Of a stretch of DNA of 64,000 bases, positions 1 through 8,632 are shown in pieces (positions within the stretch are counted from its first letter, which is position 1; the number at the start of each line of letters is the position of its first letter). The stretch is from Streptantibioticus silvisoli. GTDB taxonomy: Bacteria > Actinomycetota > Actinomycetes > Streptomycetales > Streptomycetaceae. The notes below the pieces were generated by a model. That model was not told the DNA's origin. It saw nothing but the letters and a program-made list of their open reading frames with translations, and ran no database searches. Both the position numbers and the translations under genes were made by a program. The stretch covers positions 1-64,000 of the forward strand of contig NZ_JAAGKO020000011.1 of the NCBI RefSeq assembly GCF_027947535.2. Direction: 5' to 3'.

Positions 1-262
1 GAACCTCATCCACGAACCGGAAGAATCCGACCCGATGGACGGGGTATCAACATATTTGGCGTTGACTTTTAGCACGCTGTTGAGTTCTCAAGGAACGGAA
101 GCTACCTTCGAGACCGTTTCACCGGCCGCTCCGGGCTTTCCCTTCGGTGTTCCACCAGCTTATCAGATCCTTTCGGGCCTGATTCCCGCTGGCGGGGATT
201 TTGCTTTCGTGCCCTGCGGCACATCCACTACGTTAGTGGATTTCCTCGCCGACTCCTAATCG
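1..262 (-). other. Leader of an rRNA operon (pre-16S region), 16S gene beyond left edge
   Basis: Read on the minus strand, this stretch matches the streptomycete pre-16S leader as I remember it: the block TTCCTTGAGAACTCAACAGC (around 87-106), then TCAACGCC and ATGTTGATACCCCGTC, all of which normally lie a little upstream of 16S. Transcription therefore runs leftwards and the mature 16S 5' end should lie just outside the window. An inverted repeat ATCCACTA/TAGTGGAT with a 3-nt loop sits at 223-241. No rRNA gene sequence itself is inside the window. Confidence 0.8.
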
Positions 263-413
263 AGCGATTCGAATCCCATTCCGGACGCGCCGAAATTGAC
301 CCCGATGAGGGGTCGAGTTGTAGTGGTTGGCCGCTTCGTGGGGGCCTGGGCGGACTCCCGAAGGGTCTCGCGGACGGCTCACCCGTTAGAAGCGACTCGG
401 GCTACGTTAGGCG
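263..413 (-). promoter_or_regulatory. Probable rRNA operon promoter region
   Basis: This 150-bp non-coding stretch lies between the tyrS terminator and the pre-16S leader, so the rRNA promoters should be here. I could not assign a convincing -35/-10 pair: TAGGAG on the minus strand near 256-261 resembles a -10, but no TTGAC-like hexamer lies 17 bp before it. The location is inferred from context only. Confidence 0.35.
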
Positions 414-449
414 TCGGGCGGGCCCGCGTCAAGTCGCGGACCCGCCCGA
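414..449 (-). terminator. tyrS terminator hairpin
   Basis: A 15-bp inverted repeat (arms 414-428 and 435-449, 6-nt loop, one G-U pair in the RNA) starts 25 nt after the tyrS stop. It has no U-tract, as is common for streptomycete terminators. It would insulate the rRNA promoter region from tyrS read-through. Confidence 0.75.
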
Positions 450-473
450 AGTGGTCCGATGCCGGACGAACCG

Positions 474-1754
474 TCAGCCGTCGGACGGCCGGGCGGTGTT
501 GAGCTCGACGGCGGCGAGGTTCCGCTTGCCGCGCCGCAGCACCAGCCAGCGGCCGTGCAGCAGGTCGGAGTCGGCGGGGACGGCGTCCTCGTCGGCGACC
601 TTGACGTTGTTGAGGTAGGCGCCGCCCTCCTTGACCGTACGGCGGGCGGCGGACCGGCTCGGGGCGAGCCCGGTGCGCACCAGCAGGTCGACCACCGGCA
701 GCAGGCCGTCGACCGCGGCGTGCGGCAGCTCGGCGAGCGCGCCGGCCAGGGTGGCGTCGTCGAGGTCGGTCAGCTCGCCCTGGCCGAACAGTGCCTGGGA
801 GGCGGCGATCACGGCCGCCGTCTGGTCGGCGCCGTGCACCAGCGTGGTCAGCTCCTGCGCCAGCGCGCGCTGGGCGGCGCGGGCCTGCGGTCGCTCGGCG
901 GTGAGGCGTTCCAGCTCCTCGATCTCCTCGTGGGAGCCGAAGCTGAAGATGCGCAGGAAGCCGGGGACGTCGCGGTCGTCGGCGTTCAGCCAGAACTGGT
1001 AGAAGGCGTAGGGCGTGGTCAGCTCCGGGTCGAGCCAGACGGTGCCGGACTCGGTCTTGCCGAACTTGGTGCCGTCGGCCTTGGTGATCAGCGGGGTGGC
1101 CAGCGCGTGCACGGTGGCGCCCTCGGCCTTGCGGATCAGCTCGGTGCCGGCCGTGAGGTTGCCCCACTGGTCGCTGCCGCCGGTCTGCAGGGTGCAGCCG
1201 TACCGGCGGAACAGCTCCAGGTAGTCCATGCCCTGGAGGACCTGGTAGCTGAACTCGGTGTAGCTGATGCCCGCCTCGGAGTTGAGGCGGCGGGCCACCG
1301 CCTCCTTGGTGATCATCGTGTTGACGCGGAAGTACTTGCCGATGTCGCGCAGCAGGTGGATGGCCGACATGCCCGACGTCCAGTCGAGGTTGTTGACCAG
1401 GACGGCGGCGTTGGACCCGTCGAAGGCGAAGTACGGCTCGATCTGCCCCCGGATGCGCTCGACCCAGTCGGCGACGGTGCCGGCGTCGTTCAGGGTGCGC
1501 TCGGCGGTCGGCTTGGGGTCGCCGATCAGGCCGGTGGCGCCGCCGACCAGGGCGAGCGGGCGGTGGCCGGCCTGCTGGAGCCGGCGCACGGTGAGGATCT
1601 GGACGAGGTTGCCCAGGTGCAGGCTCGGCGCGGTCGGGTCGAAGCCGACATAGACCGTGACGGGGCCGTCCGCGAACGCCTTGCGCAGTGCGTCCTCGTC
1701 GGTGGAGATGGCGATCAGCCCTCGCCACCGCAGCTCGTCGACGATGTCGGTCAC
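474..1754 (-). CDS. tyrS: Tyrosyl-tRNA synthetase
   Basis: This class I aminoacyl-tRNA synthetase activates tyrosine and charges tRNA-Tyr in the cytoplasm. The 426-residue protein has the HIGH-equivalent HLGN at residues 46-49 after GFDPTAPSL, the YxxxQ-type tyrosine pocket around 165-180 ([11 protein letters not shown]), the GGSDQWGN motif near 192-199 and the KMSKS-equivalent KFGKT at 230-234. A C-terminal S4 RNA-binding domain occupies about 350-420. I chose the GTG at 1754, preceded by GAGGAG, because an upstream in-frame extension to 1850 is unlike the family N-terminus. It lies 100 bp downstream of the glycosylase gene and immediately upstream of the rRNA leader, in the same direction. 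Confidence 0.96.
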   Translation of the reverse strand: MTDIVDELRWRGLIAISTDEDALRKAFADGPVTVYVGFDPTAPSLHLGNLVQILTVRRLQQAGHRPLALVGGATGLIGDPKPTAERTLNDAGTVADWVERIRGQIEPYFAFDGSNAAVLVNNLDWTSGMSAIHLLRDIGKYFRVNTMITKEAVARRLNSEAGISYTEFSYQVLQGMDYLELFRRYGCTLQTGGSDQWGNLTAGTELIRKAEGATVHALATPLITKADGTKFGKTESGTVWLDPELTTPYAFYQFWLNADDRDVPGFLRIFSFGSHEEIEELERLTAERPQARAAQRALAQELTTLVHGADQTAAVIAASQALFGQGELTDLDDATLAGALAELPHAAVDGLLPVVDLLVRTGLAPSRSAARRTVKEGGAYLNNVKVADEDAVPADSDLLHGRWLVLRRGKRNLAAVELNTARPSDG

Positions 1755-1853
1755 GGGTCTCGTGTCTCCTCGGGTCGGGCGGGGTCGGTCCTGCACGTCA
1801 TGACTACGTACCGGCGTGAAGCGTGTCCGAGGGTACGCGGTCGCGGCCACCGA

Positions 1854-2495
1854 TTATCGGCGGCGCCGGGGGGCGTGCGCGCGGTAGGGGCTGACGGTGG
1901 GGTCGCCGTCGATCCAGAACCGCCAGGGGTGGTCCGCGCCCGCGCCGCCCACGCCGGTGCGCGGGCCGGTGCGGACCGTCCCCGGCGCCGGCGGCGCGCC
2001 GGTGAGCAGGCGGAACGGTGTGCCGTCGGGGGCGCAGGCGTCGGCGCCGTTCAGGGCGCGGTCGATGCCGAGCGCGCCGGCCAGCCGGGCGGGTCCCTGG
2101 GCGAGGTCGCTGTCGCGCCGGGAGGTGGCGCGGCGCGGGCGGGCCAGGTCGGCGCCGGTGACGATCTCGCCGGCCCGCAGCAGGACGCCGGAGGCGGTGC
2201 CGACCGGGCCGCAGACCAGGTTGGCGCAGTGCCACATCCCGTACGTGAAGTACACGTAGACGTGGCCGGGCGGGCCGAACATGACGGCGTTGCGCGGGGT
2301 GCGGCCGCGGTAGGCGTGCGATCCGGGGTCGGCGGTGCCCGCGTAGGCCTCGACCTCGGTCAGCCGCAGCGCGATCGGGCCGTCGGCGGTGGTGTGGACC
2401 AGGACGCGGCCGAGCAGGTCGGGAGCGACGTCCAGTACGGGCCGGTCGAAGAAGGAGCGGTCCAGCGGGCGTCGGGTGTCGTCGTCGGTGATCAC
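1854..2495 (-). CDS. 3-methyladenine DNA glycosylase (AAG/MPG family)
   Basis: This base-excision repair enzyme removes alkylated purines from DNA. The 213-residue product has the AAG-fold hallmarks: TEVEAY, which contains the catalytic glutamate, followed by [10 protein letters not shown] and the [18 protein letters not shown] segment that lines the base pocket. The length fits bacterial MPG proteins (about 190-220). The GTG at 2495 (VITDDD) was chosen because the open frame extends upstream into sequence that is antisense to the next gene. The ribosome-binding site is weak. It precedes tyrS on the same strand and may be co-transcribed with it. Confidence 0.9.
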   Translation of the reverse strand: MITDDDTRRPLDRSFFDRPVLDVAPDLLGRVLVHTTADGPIALRLTEVEAYAGTADPGSHAYRGRTPRNAVMFGPPGHVYVYFTYGMWHCANLVCGPVGTASGVLLRAGEIVTGADLARPRRATSRRDSDLAQGPARLAGALGIDRALNGADACAPDGTPFRLLTGAPPAPGTVRTGPRTGVGGAGADHPWRFWIDGDPTVSPYRAHAPRRRR

Positions 2496-2591
2496 GCGGT
2501 ACGAGGGTAGTCGTCCGGGCGTGGCCGCCTCCCGCGTCCCGGGGCGCGTCCTAGGGTGGCGGCAGGTACTCGTTCTCAGGAGGTTGTCCAG

Positions 2592-3131
2592 GTGTCCGAG
2601 CACAGCAGGCCGCCGCTTCCGCACGCGTTTCACCCGCCGGTGGCGTCGTTCACCGTGACGAGCGATGACGTGTCGGAGGGGTCGCGGCTGAAGGACGAGC
2701 AGGTCATGGCGGCGGGCAACCGTTCGCCGCAGTTGAGCTGGCAGGGGTTCCCGGCGGGGACGAAGAGCTTCGCCGTGACGTGTTACGACCCGGACGCGCC
2801 GACGGGCAGCGGCTTTTGGCACTGGTCGGTGTTCGACATCCCGGCGTCGGTGACCGAACTGCCGGCCGGGGCGGGCTCGGGCGACTTCGCCGGGCTGCCG
2901 TCGGGTGCGGTGCAGGTGCGCAACGACATGGGCGGCCGGGAGTTCGTGGGGGCCGCGCCGCCGCCCGGGGACGGGCCGCACCGGTACGTGTTCACGGTGT
3001 ACGCGGTGGACAGCGAGAAGCTGGGTCCGGACGCGGACGCCTCGCCCGCCGTGGTCGGGTTCAATCTGCGGTTCCACGCGATCGGCCGCGCCCAGCTGAT
3101 CGGTGCGTACGAGGTGGCCGCTCAGGACTGA
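2592..3131 (+). CDS. YbhB/YbcL (PEBP, Raf-kinase-inhibitor-like) family protein
   Basis: This is a small cytosolic protein of the phosphatidylethanolamine-binding-protein fold; the bacterial members have no settled function. In its 179 residues the conserved [13 protein letters not shown] loop and the [25 protein letters not shown] region, which form the anion-binding pocket, are both present. The start is the GTG at 2592, with a perfect AGGAGG 8 nt upstream. It is divergent from the glycosylase gene. Confidence 0.93.
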   Translation: MSEHSRPPLPHAFHPPVASFTVTSDDVSEGSRLKDEQVMAAGNRSPQLSWQGFPAGTKSFAVTCYDPDAPTGSGFWHWSVFDIPASVTELPAGAGSGDFAGLPSGAVQVRNDMGGREFVGAAPPPGDGPHRYVFTVYAVDSEKLGPDADASPAVVGFNLRFHAIGRAQLIGAYEVAAQD

Positions 3132-3484
3132 CCTGTGGAGGCCGGTTTTTCCCTTGCGGTGACCGGCCGGCCCGGCCACAGTGGTGTCACCGGGCGACCG
3201 GTACCGCCAGTGGCGGGGACGGTGGCCCTACCAACCGCTGTCCGTCGGAACCGGTGGCCGCGCCGCGCGTGAGCGCCGCGCGGACCGGTGGCCTCGCGGG
3301 TCGCCAATGCGCCCCGGACGCCCCTTTCGGGGGGTGTCCGGGGCGTTCGGCTTTTCGCAGGTTTCCGGTGATGGGCCCATCTTCCGGCGAGTTGGGGAAA
3401 TTGCGTTGTCGGTGCGCGTTTCGCGGGTCCACAGTGGTGTCACCTCGCCGCGGGGGCGGGCCTGAGCCGGGAGGGTGGCCGAAG
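3132..3484. other. Intergenic region with a terminator, no gene seen
   Basis: These 353 bp between the PEBP and HNH genes hold a strong hairpin at 3310-3345 and a weaker GC-rich inverted repeat around 3250-3290. I found no credible ORF, tRNA or repeat. Confidence 0.6.
3310..3345 (+). terminator. Hairpin terminator downstream of the PEBP gene
   Basis: Arms 3310-3324 and 3331-3345 (15 bp, one mismatch) enclose a 6-nt loop and are followed by TTCGGCTTTTCG on the plus strand. It lies about 180 nt after the PEBP stop and about 140 nt before the HNH gene, so it probably ends the PEBP transcript. Confidence 0.65.
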
Positions 3485-4042
3485 ATGCGCGAGACGCTGG
3501 TGCTGAACGCGGGGTACGAGCCGTTGTCGACCGTGTCGTTGCGGCGCGCGGTGGTGCTGGTGATGCGGGGCAAGGCGGTGGTGGAGCAGGCGCACCCGGG
3601 TCTGCGGCTGCGGGCCGCGGCGGTGGAGATGCCGGTGCCGCTGGTGATCCGGCTGACGCGGTACGTCCGGGTGCCGTTCCGACAACGGGCCCCGTGGTCG
3701 CGGCGCGGGGTGCTGGTGCGCGACCGGCACCGGTGCGCGTACTGCGGGCGGCGGGCGACCACCGTCGACCACGTGCTGCCGAGGTCGCGGGGCGGGCGGG
3801 ACACCTGGCTGAACACGGTGGCGGCGTGCGCGGCGGACAACCACCGCAAGGCGGACCGGACGCCGGAGCAGGCGGGGATGCGGCTGCTGGTCCCCCCGTT
3901 CGAACCGACGCCGGCCGACACGCTGGTGGCGGCGCTGGGGCTGACCGGTGACGACGGCGCGGGCGGGGCGGCGCGCTGGCTGGCCGGCACGACCGCGGCG
4001 GGCGGGCCGCCGTACCGGCTGCCGGAGTCGGCCACCGCGTAG
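3485..4042 (+). CDS. HNH endonuclease family protein
   Basis: This is a 185-residue HNH nuclease of the type common in actinobacterial core genomes; its substrate is unknown. The first 70 residues (LVLNAGYEPL... RAVVLVMRGKA) match the conserved N-terminal domain of these proteins. The HNH module follows at about 80-130: CAYC knuckle, DHVLPRSRGG with the catalytic His, the Asn of WLNTVAAC, and NHRKADR. The start ATG has GGGAGG upstream. It is convergent with the SPFH gene, separated by a perfect hairpin. A restriction role cannot be excluded but there is no methylase partner. Confidence 0.9.
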   Translation: MRETLVLNAGYEPLSTVSLRRAVVLVMRGKAVVEQAHPGLRLRAAAVEMPVPLVIRLTRYVRVPFRQRAPWSRRGVLVRDRHRCAYCGRRATTVDHVLPRSRGGRDTWLNTVAACAADNHRKADRTPEQAGMRLLVPPFEPTPADTLVAALGLTGDDGAGGAARWLAGTTAAGGPPYRLPESATA

Positions 4043-4092
4043 CCGGGACCGCCGGGACACCGGGACCGCTGAGTACGGCGGGACCGACGGGA

Positions 4093-4133
4093 ACGCCGAG
4101 GCCCGGACGGATGATCCGTCCGGGCCTCGGCGT
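4093..4133. terminator. Bidirectional terminator between HNH and SPFH genes
   Basis: A perfect 19-bp stem (4093-4111 with 4115-4133) and a 3-nt loop sit between two convergent stop codons, so it can serve both transcripts. Confidence 0.85.
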
Positions 4134-4139
4134 CGCGGG

Positions 4140-5126
4140 TCAGTCGTTCTCGATACCGGGGGCCTCGCGGCGCGGCGGGACCGGGGACTTGGTCATGCCG
4201 CCGCCGTTGCCGCCACCGTTCCCCCCGCCTCCGTTGCCGTTGCCGGCGCCGAGGTTGCCGAGGTTGCCGAACGCGCCGCCGAGACCCTTGAGGGCGTCGC
4301 CGATCTCGCTGGGCACGATCCAGAGCTTGTTGGCGTCGCCCTCGGCGATCTTCGGCAGCATCTGGAGGTACTGGTAGGCGAGCAGCTTCTGGTCCGGGTC
4401 GCCGGCGTGGATGGACTCGAAGACGGTGCGGATCGCCTGGGCCTCACCCTCGGCGCGCAGGGCGGCGGCCCGGGACTCGCCTTCGGCGCGCAGCACGGCG
4501 GAGGCCTTCTCGCCCTCGGCGGTGAGGATCTGCGACTGGCGGATGCCCTCGGCGGTGAGGATCGCGGCGCGCTTGTCACGGTCGGCGCGCATCTGCTTCT
4601 CCATCGAGTCCTGGATGGAGGTCGGCGGCTCGATGGCCTTCAGCTCGACGCGGTTGACCCGGATGCCCCACTTGCCGGTGGCCTCGTCCAGCACGCCGCG
4701 CAGTGCGTGGTTGATCTCCTCGCGGGAGGTCAGGGTGCGTTCCAGGTCCATGCCGCCGATGATGTTGCGCAGCGTGGTGACGGTGAGCTGCTCGATGGCC
4801 TGGATGTAGCTGGCCACCTCGTAGGTCGCGGCCCGGGCGTCGGTGACCTGGTAGTAGATGACGGTGTCGATGTTGACGACCAGGTTGTCCTGGGTGATCA
4901 CCGGTTGGGGCGGGAACGGCACAACCTGTTCCCGCAGGTCGATCCGGTTGCGGATCCTGTCGATGAACGGGACGACGATGTTGAGACCCGCGCTGAGTGT
5001 GCGGGTGTAGCGGCCGAAGCGCTCCACGATGGCGGCGCTGGCCTGCGGAATGACCTGGACGGTCTTGATGAGTGCGATGAAGACGAGCACCACCAGGATG
5101 ACCAGGACGATGATGATGGGTGTCAC
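4140..5126 (-). CDS. SPFH/band-7 (stomatin-like) membrane protein
   Basis: This is a membrane scaffold protein of the stomatin/prohibitin group, thought to organise membrane microdomains. One N-terminal transmembrane segment (about residues 3-25, rich in I/V/L) is followed by the SPFH domain (ERFGRY... GLNIVVPFID... VNIDTVIYYQV) to about residue 190. An alanine/glutamate-rich coiled coil (AILTAEG, AAALRAEGEAQA repeats) ends near 255 and the C-terminal tail is Gly/Asn-rich. The GTG at 5126 was chosen because GGGGAG lies 8 nt upstream and it places the membrane helix at the N-terminus. It forms the usual pair with the NfeD gene 140 bp upstream. Confidence 0.92.
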   Translation of the reverse strand: MTPIIIVLVILVVLVFIALIKTVQVIPQASAAIVERFGRYTRTLSAGLNIVVPFIDRIRNRIDLREQVVPFPPQPVITQDNLVVNIDTVIYYQVTDARAATYEVASYIQAIEQLTVTTLRNIIGGMDLERTLTSREEINHALRGVLDEATGKWGIRVNRVELKAIEPPTSIQDSMEKQMRADRDKRAAILTAEGIRQSQILTAEGEKASAVLRAEGESRAAALRAEGEAQAIRTVFESIHAGDPDQKLLAYQYLQMLPKIAEGDANKLWIVPSEIGDALKGLGGAFGNLGNLGAGNGNGGGGNGGGNGGGMTKSPVPPRREAPGIEND

Positions 5127-5266
5127 GACGACCACTCCCCATGCCCACGCGCCGCAAAGCGATTGGTAGTTGATCCGTATGCTGATCGGGAAGATCAATA
5201 CTGGCAGACCGGACGCGGGTCGTGCCCATGGTTGGCGCAAACTCTCGGCGTCCGGACACTCGCGGG

Positions 5267-5698
5267 TCACATGACGACGGCTGTGGCCCCCTCGATCTCG
5301 ACGACGTCGACCTCCTGGCCGGCCTCGAAGACCAGGGTGGCGTCGTAGGAGCGGGCGGACCAGATCTCACCGCCCAGCTTGACGCGGCCGGTGCGGTTGT
5401 CGACGCGTTCCAGGACGAGGGCGCTGCGGCCCTTGAGGGCGTCGATGCCGGTACGCAGTTCGGGGCGGGTGTCGCGGTGCCGTACGGCGACGGCGCGCAC
5501 CACGGTGACCAGCGATACGGACACCGCCAGGAAGACGATGACCTGGAGTACGCCGCCGGCGCCCAGGACGCTGGACAGCGCGGCGGCCACCGCGCCGATG
5601 ACGAACATGCCCAGTTCGGGCATCGCCGTGATCACCAACGGGATGCCGAGGACACCCGCCGCTGCCAGCCACCACACCCAGTCATTCACAAGTCCCAT
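5267..5698 (-). CDS. NfeD-like membrane protein
   Basis: NfeD proteins accompany SPFH proteins and are thought to complete the membrane microdomain complex. This 143-residue short form lacks the ClpP-like protease domain. It has about three hydrophobic segments (residues 5-70) and then a C-terminal OB-fold-like beta domain with the family features GRSALVLERVD, GRVKLGGEIWSARS and G-x-x-V-x-V-V-x-I-E-G. It lies immediately upstream of the SPFH gene on the same strand, consistent with a two-gene operon. Confidence 0.92.
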   Translation of the reverse strand: MGLVNDWVWWLAAAGVLGIPLVITAMPELGMFVIGAVAAALSSVLGAGGVLQVIVFLAVSVSLVTVVRAVAVRHRDTRPELRTGIDALKGRSALVLERVDNRTGRVKLGGEIWSARSYDATLVFEAGQEVDVVEIEGATAVVM

Positions 5699-5819
5699 GG
5701 TAGGGCGGAAGGTTGGGCACCGACAGAAGGCGTGCGCACCGATCGGGCCATCACGGCCGGGATGTTTGGCGGGCCGTGGGGGCGGTGGCGCGGCGGGGTC
5801 CGGGCGGGGCCGGGGCGGG

Positions 5820-6611
5820 TCAGTTCAGCGGCAGGCCCTGGGCGGTCCAGCGGTCGCCGCGGTGCTCGACGGTGAGCGGCAGGCCGAAGCAGTGCGAGAG
5901 GTTGCGGGAGGTGAGCTCCAGCTCGATCGGTCCGGCGGCGACGACCTTGCCCTGGCGGATCATCAGCACGTGGGTGAAGCCGGGGGCGATCTCCTCGACG
6001 TGGTGGGTCACCATGATCATCGAGGGCGCGATGGGGTCGCGGGCGAGGCGGCCGAGGCGGCGGACCAGGTCCTCGCGGCCGCCGAGGTCGAGGCCGGCGG
6101 CGGGTTCGTCGAGCAGCAGCAGTTCGGGGTCGATCATGATGGCACGGGCGATCAGGGTGCGCTTGCGCTCGCCCTCGGACAGGGTGCCGAAGCGCCGCTC
6201 GGCGTACTCGGTCATGCCGAGCCGGTCGAGGATGAGCCGGGCGCGCTCCTCGTCGGACGCCTCGTATCTCTCCTGCCAGTGGGCGGTCATGCCGTAGGCG
6301 GCGGTGAGGACGGTCTCCAGGACGCTCTGGTCGCGGGGCATCTTCTCCGCCATGGCCACGCCGGCGACGCCGATGCGCGGGCGCAGGTCGAACACGTCGA
6401 CGCCGCCCAGCTTCTCGCCGAGGATCACGGCGCTGCCGGAGGTCGGGAAAAGGTAGCTGGACGCGATGTTGAGCAGGGTGGTCTTGCCGGCGCCGTTCGG
6501 GCCGAGGATCACCCACCGCTCACCTTCCGCGACCGTCCAGGTGATCTGGTCCACCAGAGCCCGTCCGTCGCGGACCACGGATACGTCCACCAGCTCCAGT
6601 ACTTCGGTCAT
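5820..6611 (-). CDS. ABC transporter ATP-binding protein
   Basis: This is a 263-residue ATPase subunit with Walker A GPNGAGKTT near residue 38, signature LSEGERKR, Walker B LLLLDEPAAGLD and H-loop THHVEEI. It resembles the YlmA/ModF-like stand-alone ATPases often annotated as molybdate or metal importers, but no permease gene is adjacent, so the substrate is unknown. The ATG at 6611 is preceded by GGGGAG. It is divergent from the hypothetical gene at 6731. Confidence 0.9.
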   Translation of the reverse strand: MTEVLELVDVSVVRDGRALVDQITWTVAEGERWVILGPNGAGKTTLLNIASSYLFPTSGSAVILGEKLGGVDVFDLRPRIGVAGVAMAEKMPRDQSVLETVLTAAYGMTAHWQERYEASDEERARLILDRLGMTEYAERRFGTLSEGERKRTLIARAIMIDPELLLLDEPAAGLDLGGREDLVRRLGRLARDPIAPSMIMVTHHVEEIAPGFTHVLMIRQGKVVAAGPIELELTSRNLSHCFGLPLTVEHRGDRWTAQGLPLN

Positions 6612-6730
6612 GAGCGCGTTGTCTCCCCTGTGCGTGTGCGGTCTCGGTCGGCCGCGGGGCCGCCCCATGGAAAACCCCCGAGGGAAAACCTACGCCACAC
6701 CTCCACCGCGGCAGTCCCTAGGCTGGGTGG

Positions 6731-7531
6731 ATGCTTCAGGAACCACGCGCGGGACGCATGACAGCTTGGGGAAACGCCCTTCTTGGGGGTTTTGTCTCAC
6801 CGGACGACGCGGTGGACGCGATCGTCGGGAGTGACGCGGCACACCGGATGGCGGGGCTGCCGGGTGAGGACGGTGAGGTGGGGCTGACGCTGGGTCTGGG
6901 GCGGCTGCGGGCGCTGGGGGTGCGCGGGCTGCGGCTGGCGCTGCCGGTGCCGGGGCATCCGCTGGGTCTGAGCGGCCCGGCGCCGTTCAACGCGGCGGCG
7001 CTGGCGGCCGGGGAGGCGGTGCTGGCGGTGGGCGGCGCGGTCGGTCTGGTGCCGGAGGTGCGGCGGGCGGGGCCGGCCGGGGACGAGCACGTCGAGGTGG
7101 TGTGGCGGTGCGCGCCGGTGCGGGAGGCGCCGCCGGCCGACGTGCCGTCGCTGGGCGAGGCGGAACGGGAACTGGCGGAGGCGCTGCGGGACGCCACGCA
7201 GGCGCTGTCGCGGCTGGACGTGGCGGGGGCGGGTCCGGCGGCGCGGGCGGCGCTGGAGGCGTACCGGGCGCGGGCCGAGCAGGGACGTCAGGTGCTGGCG
7301 CCGGGGTATCCGCCGCGGGCGGTGCGGGTGCTGGCGCTGGCGCAGCGGGTGGCGGCGCTGACCTCGATCGCGGGGGTGCCGGCCACCGGTGAGCACGGCG
7401 CGGCGGTGAGCGCGACGCAGATCGCGGCGCGCGCGGAGGTGCTGCGGCCGGTGGAGCGGACCGCGCGGCGGGCGCAGGTGGCGGCGTACAACGCGTTCGT
7501 GGAGGAGGCGGAGCGGCGCCGCGAGGGGTGA
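6731..7531 (+). CDS. Conserved hypothetical protein, probably leaderless
   Basis: The 266-residue protein is Ala/Gly/Arg-rich with no motif I recognise. The N-terminal half (about 25-135) looks globular and ends in a VEVVWRCAPV strand; the C-terminal half (140-266) is strongly helical (EAERELAEALRDATQAL, AARAALEAYRARAEQG). It is likely an actinobacterial core protein, since its neighbours are. A TAGGCT -10 box at 6719-6724 leaves only about 6 nt before the ATG and no Shine-Dalgarno is present, suggesting a leaderless mRNA. Confidence 0.78.
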   Translation: MLQEPRAGRMTAWGNALLGGFVSPDDAVDAIVGSDAAHRMAGLPGEDGEVGLTLGLGRLRALGVRGLRLALPVPGHPLGLSGPAPFNAAALAAGEAVLAVGGAVGLVPEVRRAGPAGDEHVEVVWRCAPVREAPPADVPSLGEAERELAEALRDATQALSRLDVAGAGPAARAALEAYRARAEQGRQVLAPGYPPRAVRVLALAQRVAALTSIAGVPATGEHGAAVSATQIAARAEVLRPVERTARRAQVAAYNAFVEEAERRREG

Positions 7532-7769
7532 CGGTCGCGGGCTGCGGGCGGCCGGGGTGCGGTCCGTGCCGCGGGGGGCCGCGCCGCCCGGGGTGGCGGG
7601 CGCGGGTTGTCGGCGGCCGGCCGGGGGCGGTGGGCGTGGCGCACCGCGCGGGGCGGCCCGGGGGGGGTGCGGTGGACGTGGTCGGGCCCCGCGCCCCGGG
7701 GGGTCGCGGGGCCCGGCCCTGCCGTCCCGGAGGCCGCCGCCGGGGTGCGGGACGGCCGTCGGCGGTACG

Positions 7770-8009
7770 TCAGCTGGCGACGGCGGTGTTGCCGAACGCC
7801 GGGTTCAGCAGCCCGACGACGTTGATGGTGTTGCCGGAGGCGTTGACCGGCACGTGGAGCGGCACCTGGATGACGTTGCCCGACACGACGCCGGGGGAAC
7901 CGGTGGCGGCACCGAGGGCGCCGGCGTCGGCGAAGGCGGAACCGGCGCAGGCACCAGCGGCCACACCGGCGGTGGCGAGGACCAGGGCGGCCTTCTTGGC
8001 AGTGTTCAT
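7770..8009 (-). CDS. chpE: Short chaplin, cysteine-less (ChpE-like)
   Basis: Chaplins are secreted amyloid-forming surface proteins that coat aerial hyphae and lower water surface tension. This 79-residue precursor has a signal peptide (residues 1-27, ending AGSAFA) and a single chaplin domain: SPGVVSGNVIQVPLHVPVN then GNTINVVGLLNPAFGN. The mature domain has no cysteines, whereas most short chaplins carry a disulfide pair; this matches ChpE of S. coelicolor, whose gene sits in the same context (recalled). Start ATG 8009 with GAGGA-type SD. It is paired with a second chaplin gene 230 bp upstream. Confidence 0.93.
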   Translation of the reverse strand: MNTAKKAALVLATAGVAAGACAGSAFADAGALGAATGSPGVVSGNVIQVPLHVPVNASGNTINVVGLLNPAFGNTAVAS

Positions 8010-8239
8010 GAGTAGCGTTCCTCCTGTGGTTCGGTGGCCCCGGGCTCGGGTCACACGTGAGGAAACGCCTGACCGCGGCGGACGACACGGTTCGGGGTGC
8101 CGATACCTCCGTACGGCGCAACCTGCCGTCGCCGGGCCGCCGTTCGGGCCGCGCCGGAACGCGGAACGGCCCCGGGGCGGATGCCTCCGGAGCCGTTCCG
8201 TTCACCGCGTGCGGACCGCGCGGTGCGGGCGGGGGTGCC

Positions 8240-8479
8240 TCAGTGGTTGAGGGTGTGGTTGCCGAACGCCGGGTTCAGCAGCCCGATGACGTCGACGGTG
8301 TCGCCGGTGGCGTTGACCGGCACGTGCAGGGGGACCTGGACGAGGTTGCCCGAGGCGACACCGGGCGAGTTCAGGGCGGCACCGTGGGCGGCGGAGGCCG
8401 CGCAGGCGGCACCGGCGCCGGCCATGGCGAGCCCGCCCGCGACGGCGGTGACGGCGGCGACCTTCTTCAGGTTCTTCAC
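8240..8479 (-). CDS. Second short chaplin, cysteine-less
   Basis: This 79-residue secreted chaplin is the same length as its neighbour. The signal peptide runs to about residue 28 (GAGAACAA), and the chaplin domain reads NSPGVASGNLVQVPLHVPVN, then GDTVDVIGLLNPAFGN. The mature domain has no cysteine. The GTG at 8479 (VKNLKK) has AGAGAGG 8 nt upstream. The domain is about 70% identical by eye to the chaplin at 7770, while the signal peptides differ, pointing to an old tandem duplication. It lies just downstream of the two-component system genes on the same strand. Confidence 0.92.
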   Translation of the reverse strand: MKNLKKVAAVTAVAGGLAMAGAGAACAASAAHGAALNSPGVASGNLVQVPLHVPVNATGDTVDVIGLLNPAFGNHTLNH

Positions 8480-8632
8480 TTCTTCGACCTCTCTGGTGGT
8501 GCGCCGCCGCAGGACGCGGGCGGCACGCCATGGAGAACGCCGCACCGGCCGAGGGGTTGCGCCATTCGGGCGACATACACCCGACGGTATGAATCTCGGT
8601 CGGTAGGACAATCGGTGGCCGACGCGGGCGTT

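Noticed and set aside
459-2510. Long plus-strand ORF antisense to tyrS and the glycosylase gene
   Set aside because: It is a shadow frame caused by the high GC of the real genes; composition is Gly/Ala/Val/Arg/Asp-rich with no recognisable motif.
3250-3290. Second hairpin before the HNH gene
   Set aside because: Arms are imperfect and no T-tract follows; too weak to call a terminator.
3132-3310. Possible tRNA in the gap after the PEBP gene
   Set aside because: GC-rich inverted repeats are present but no T-loop GTTCGA/ATCC or cloverleaf pattern is visible.
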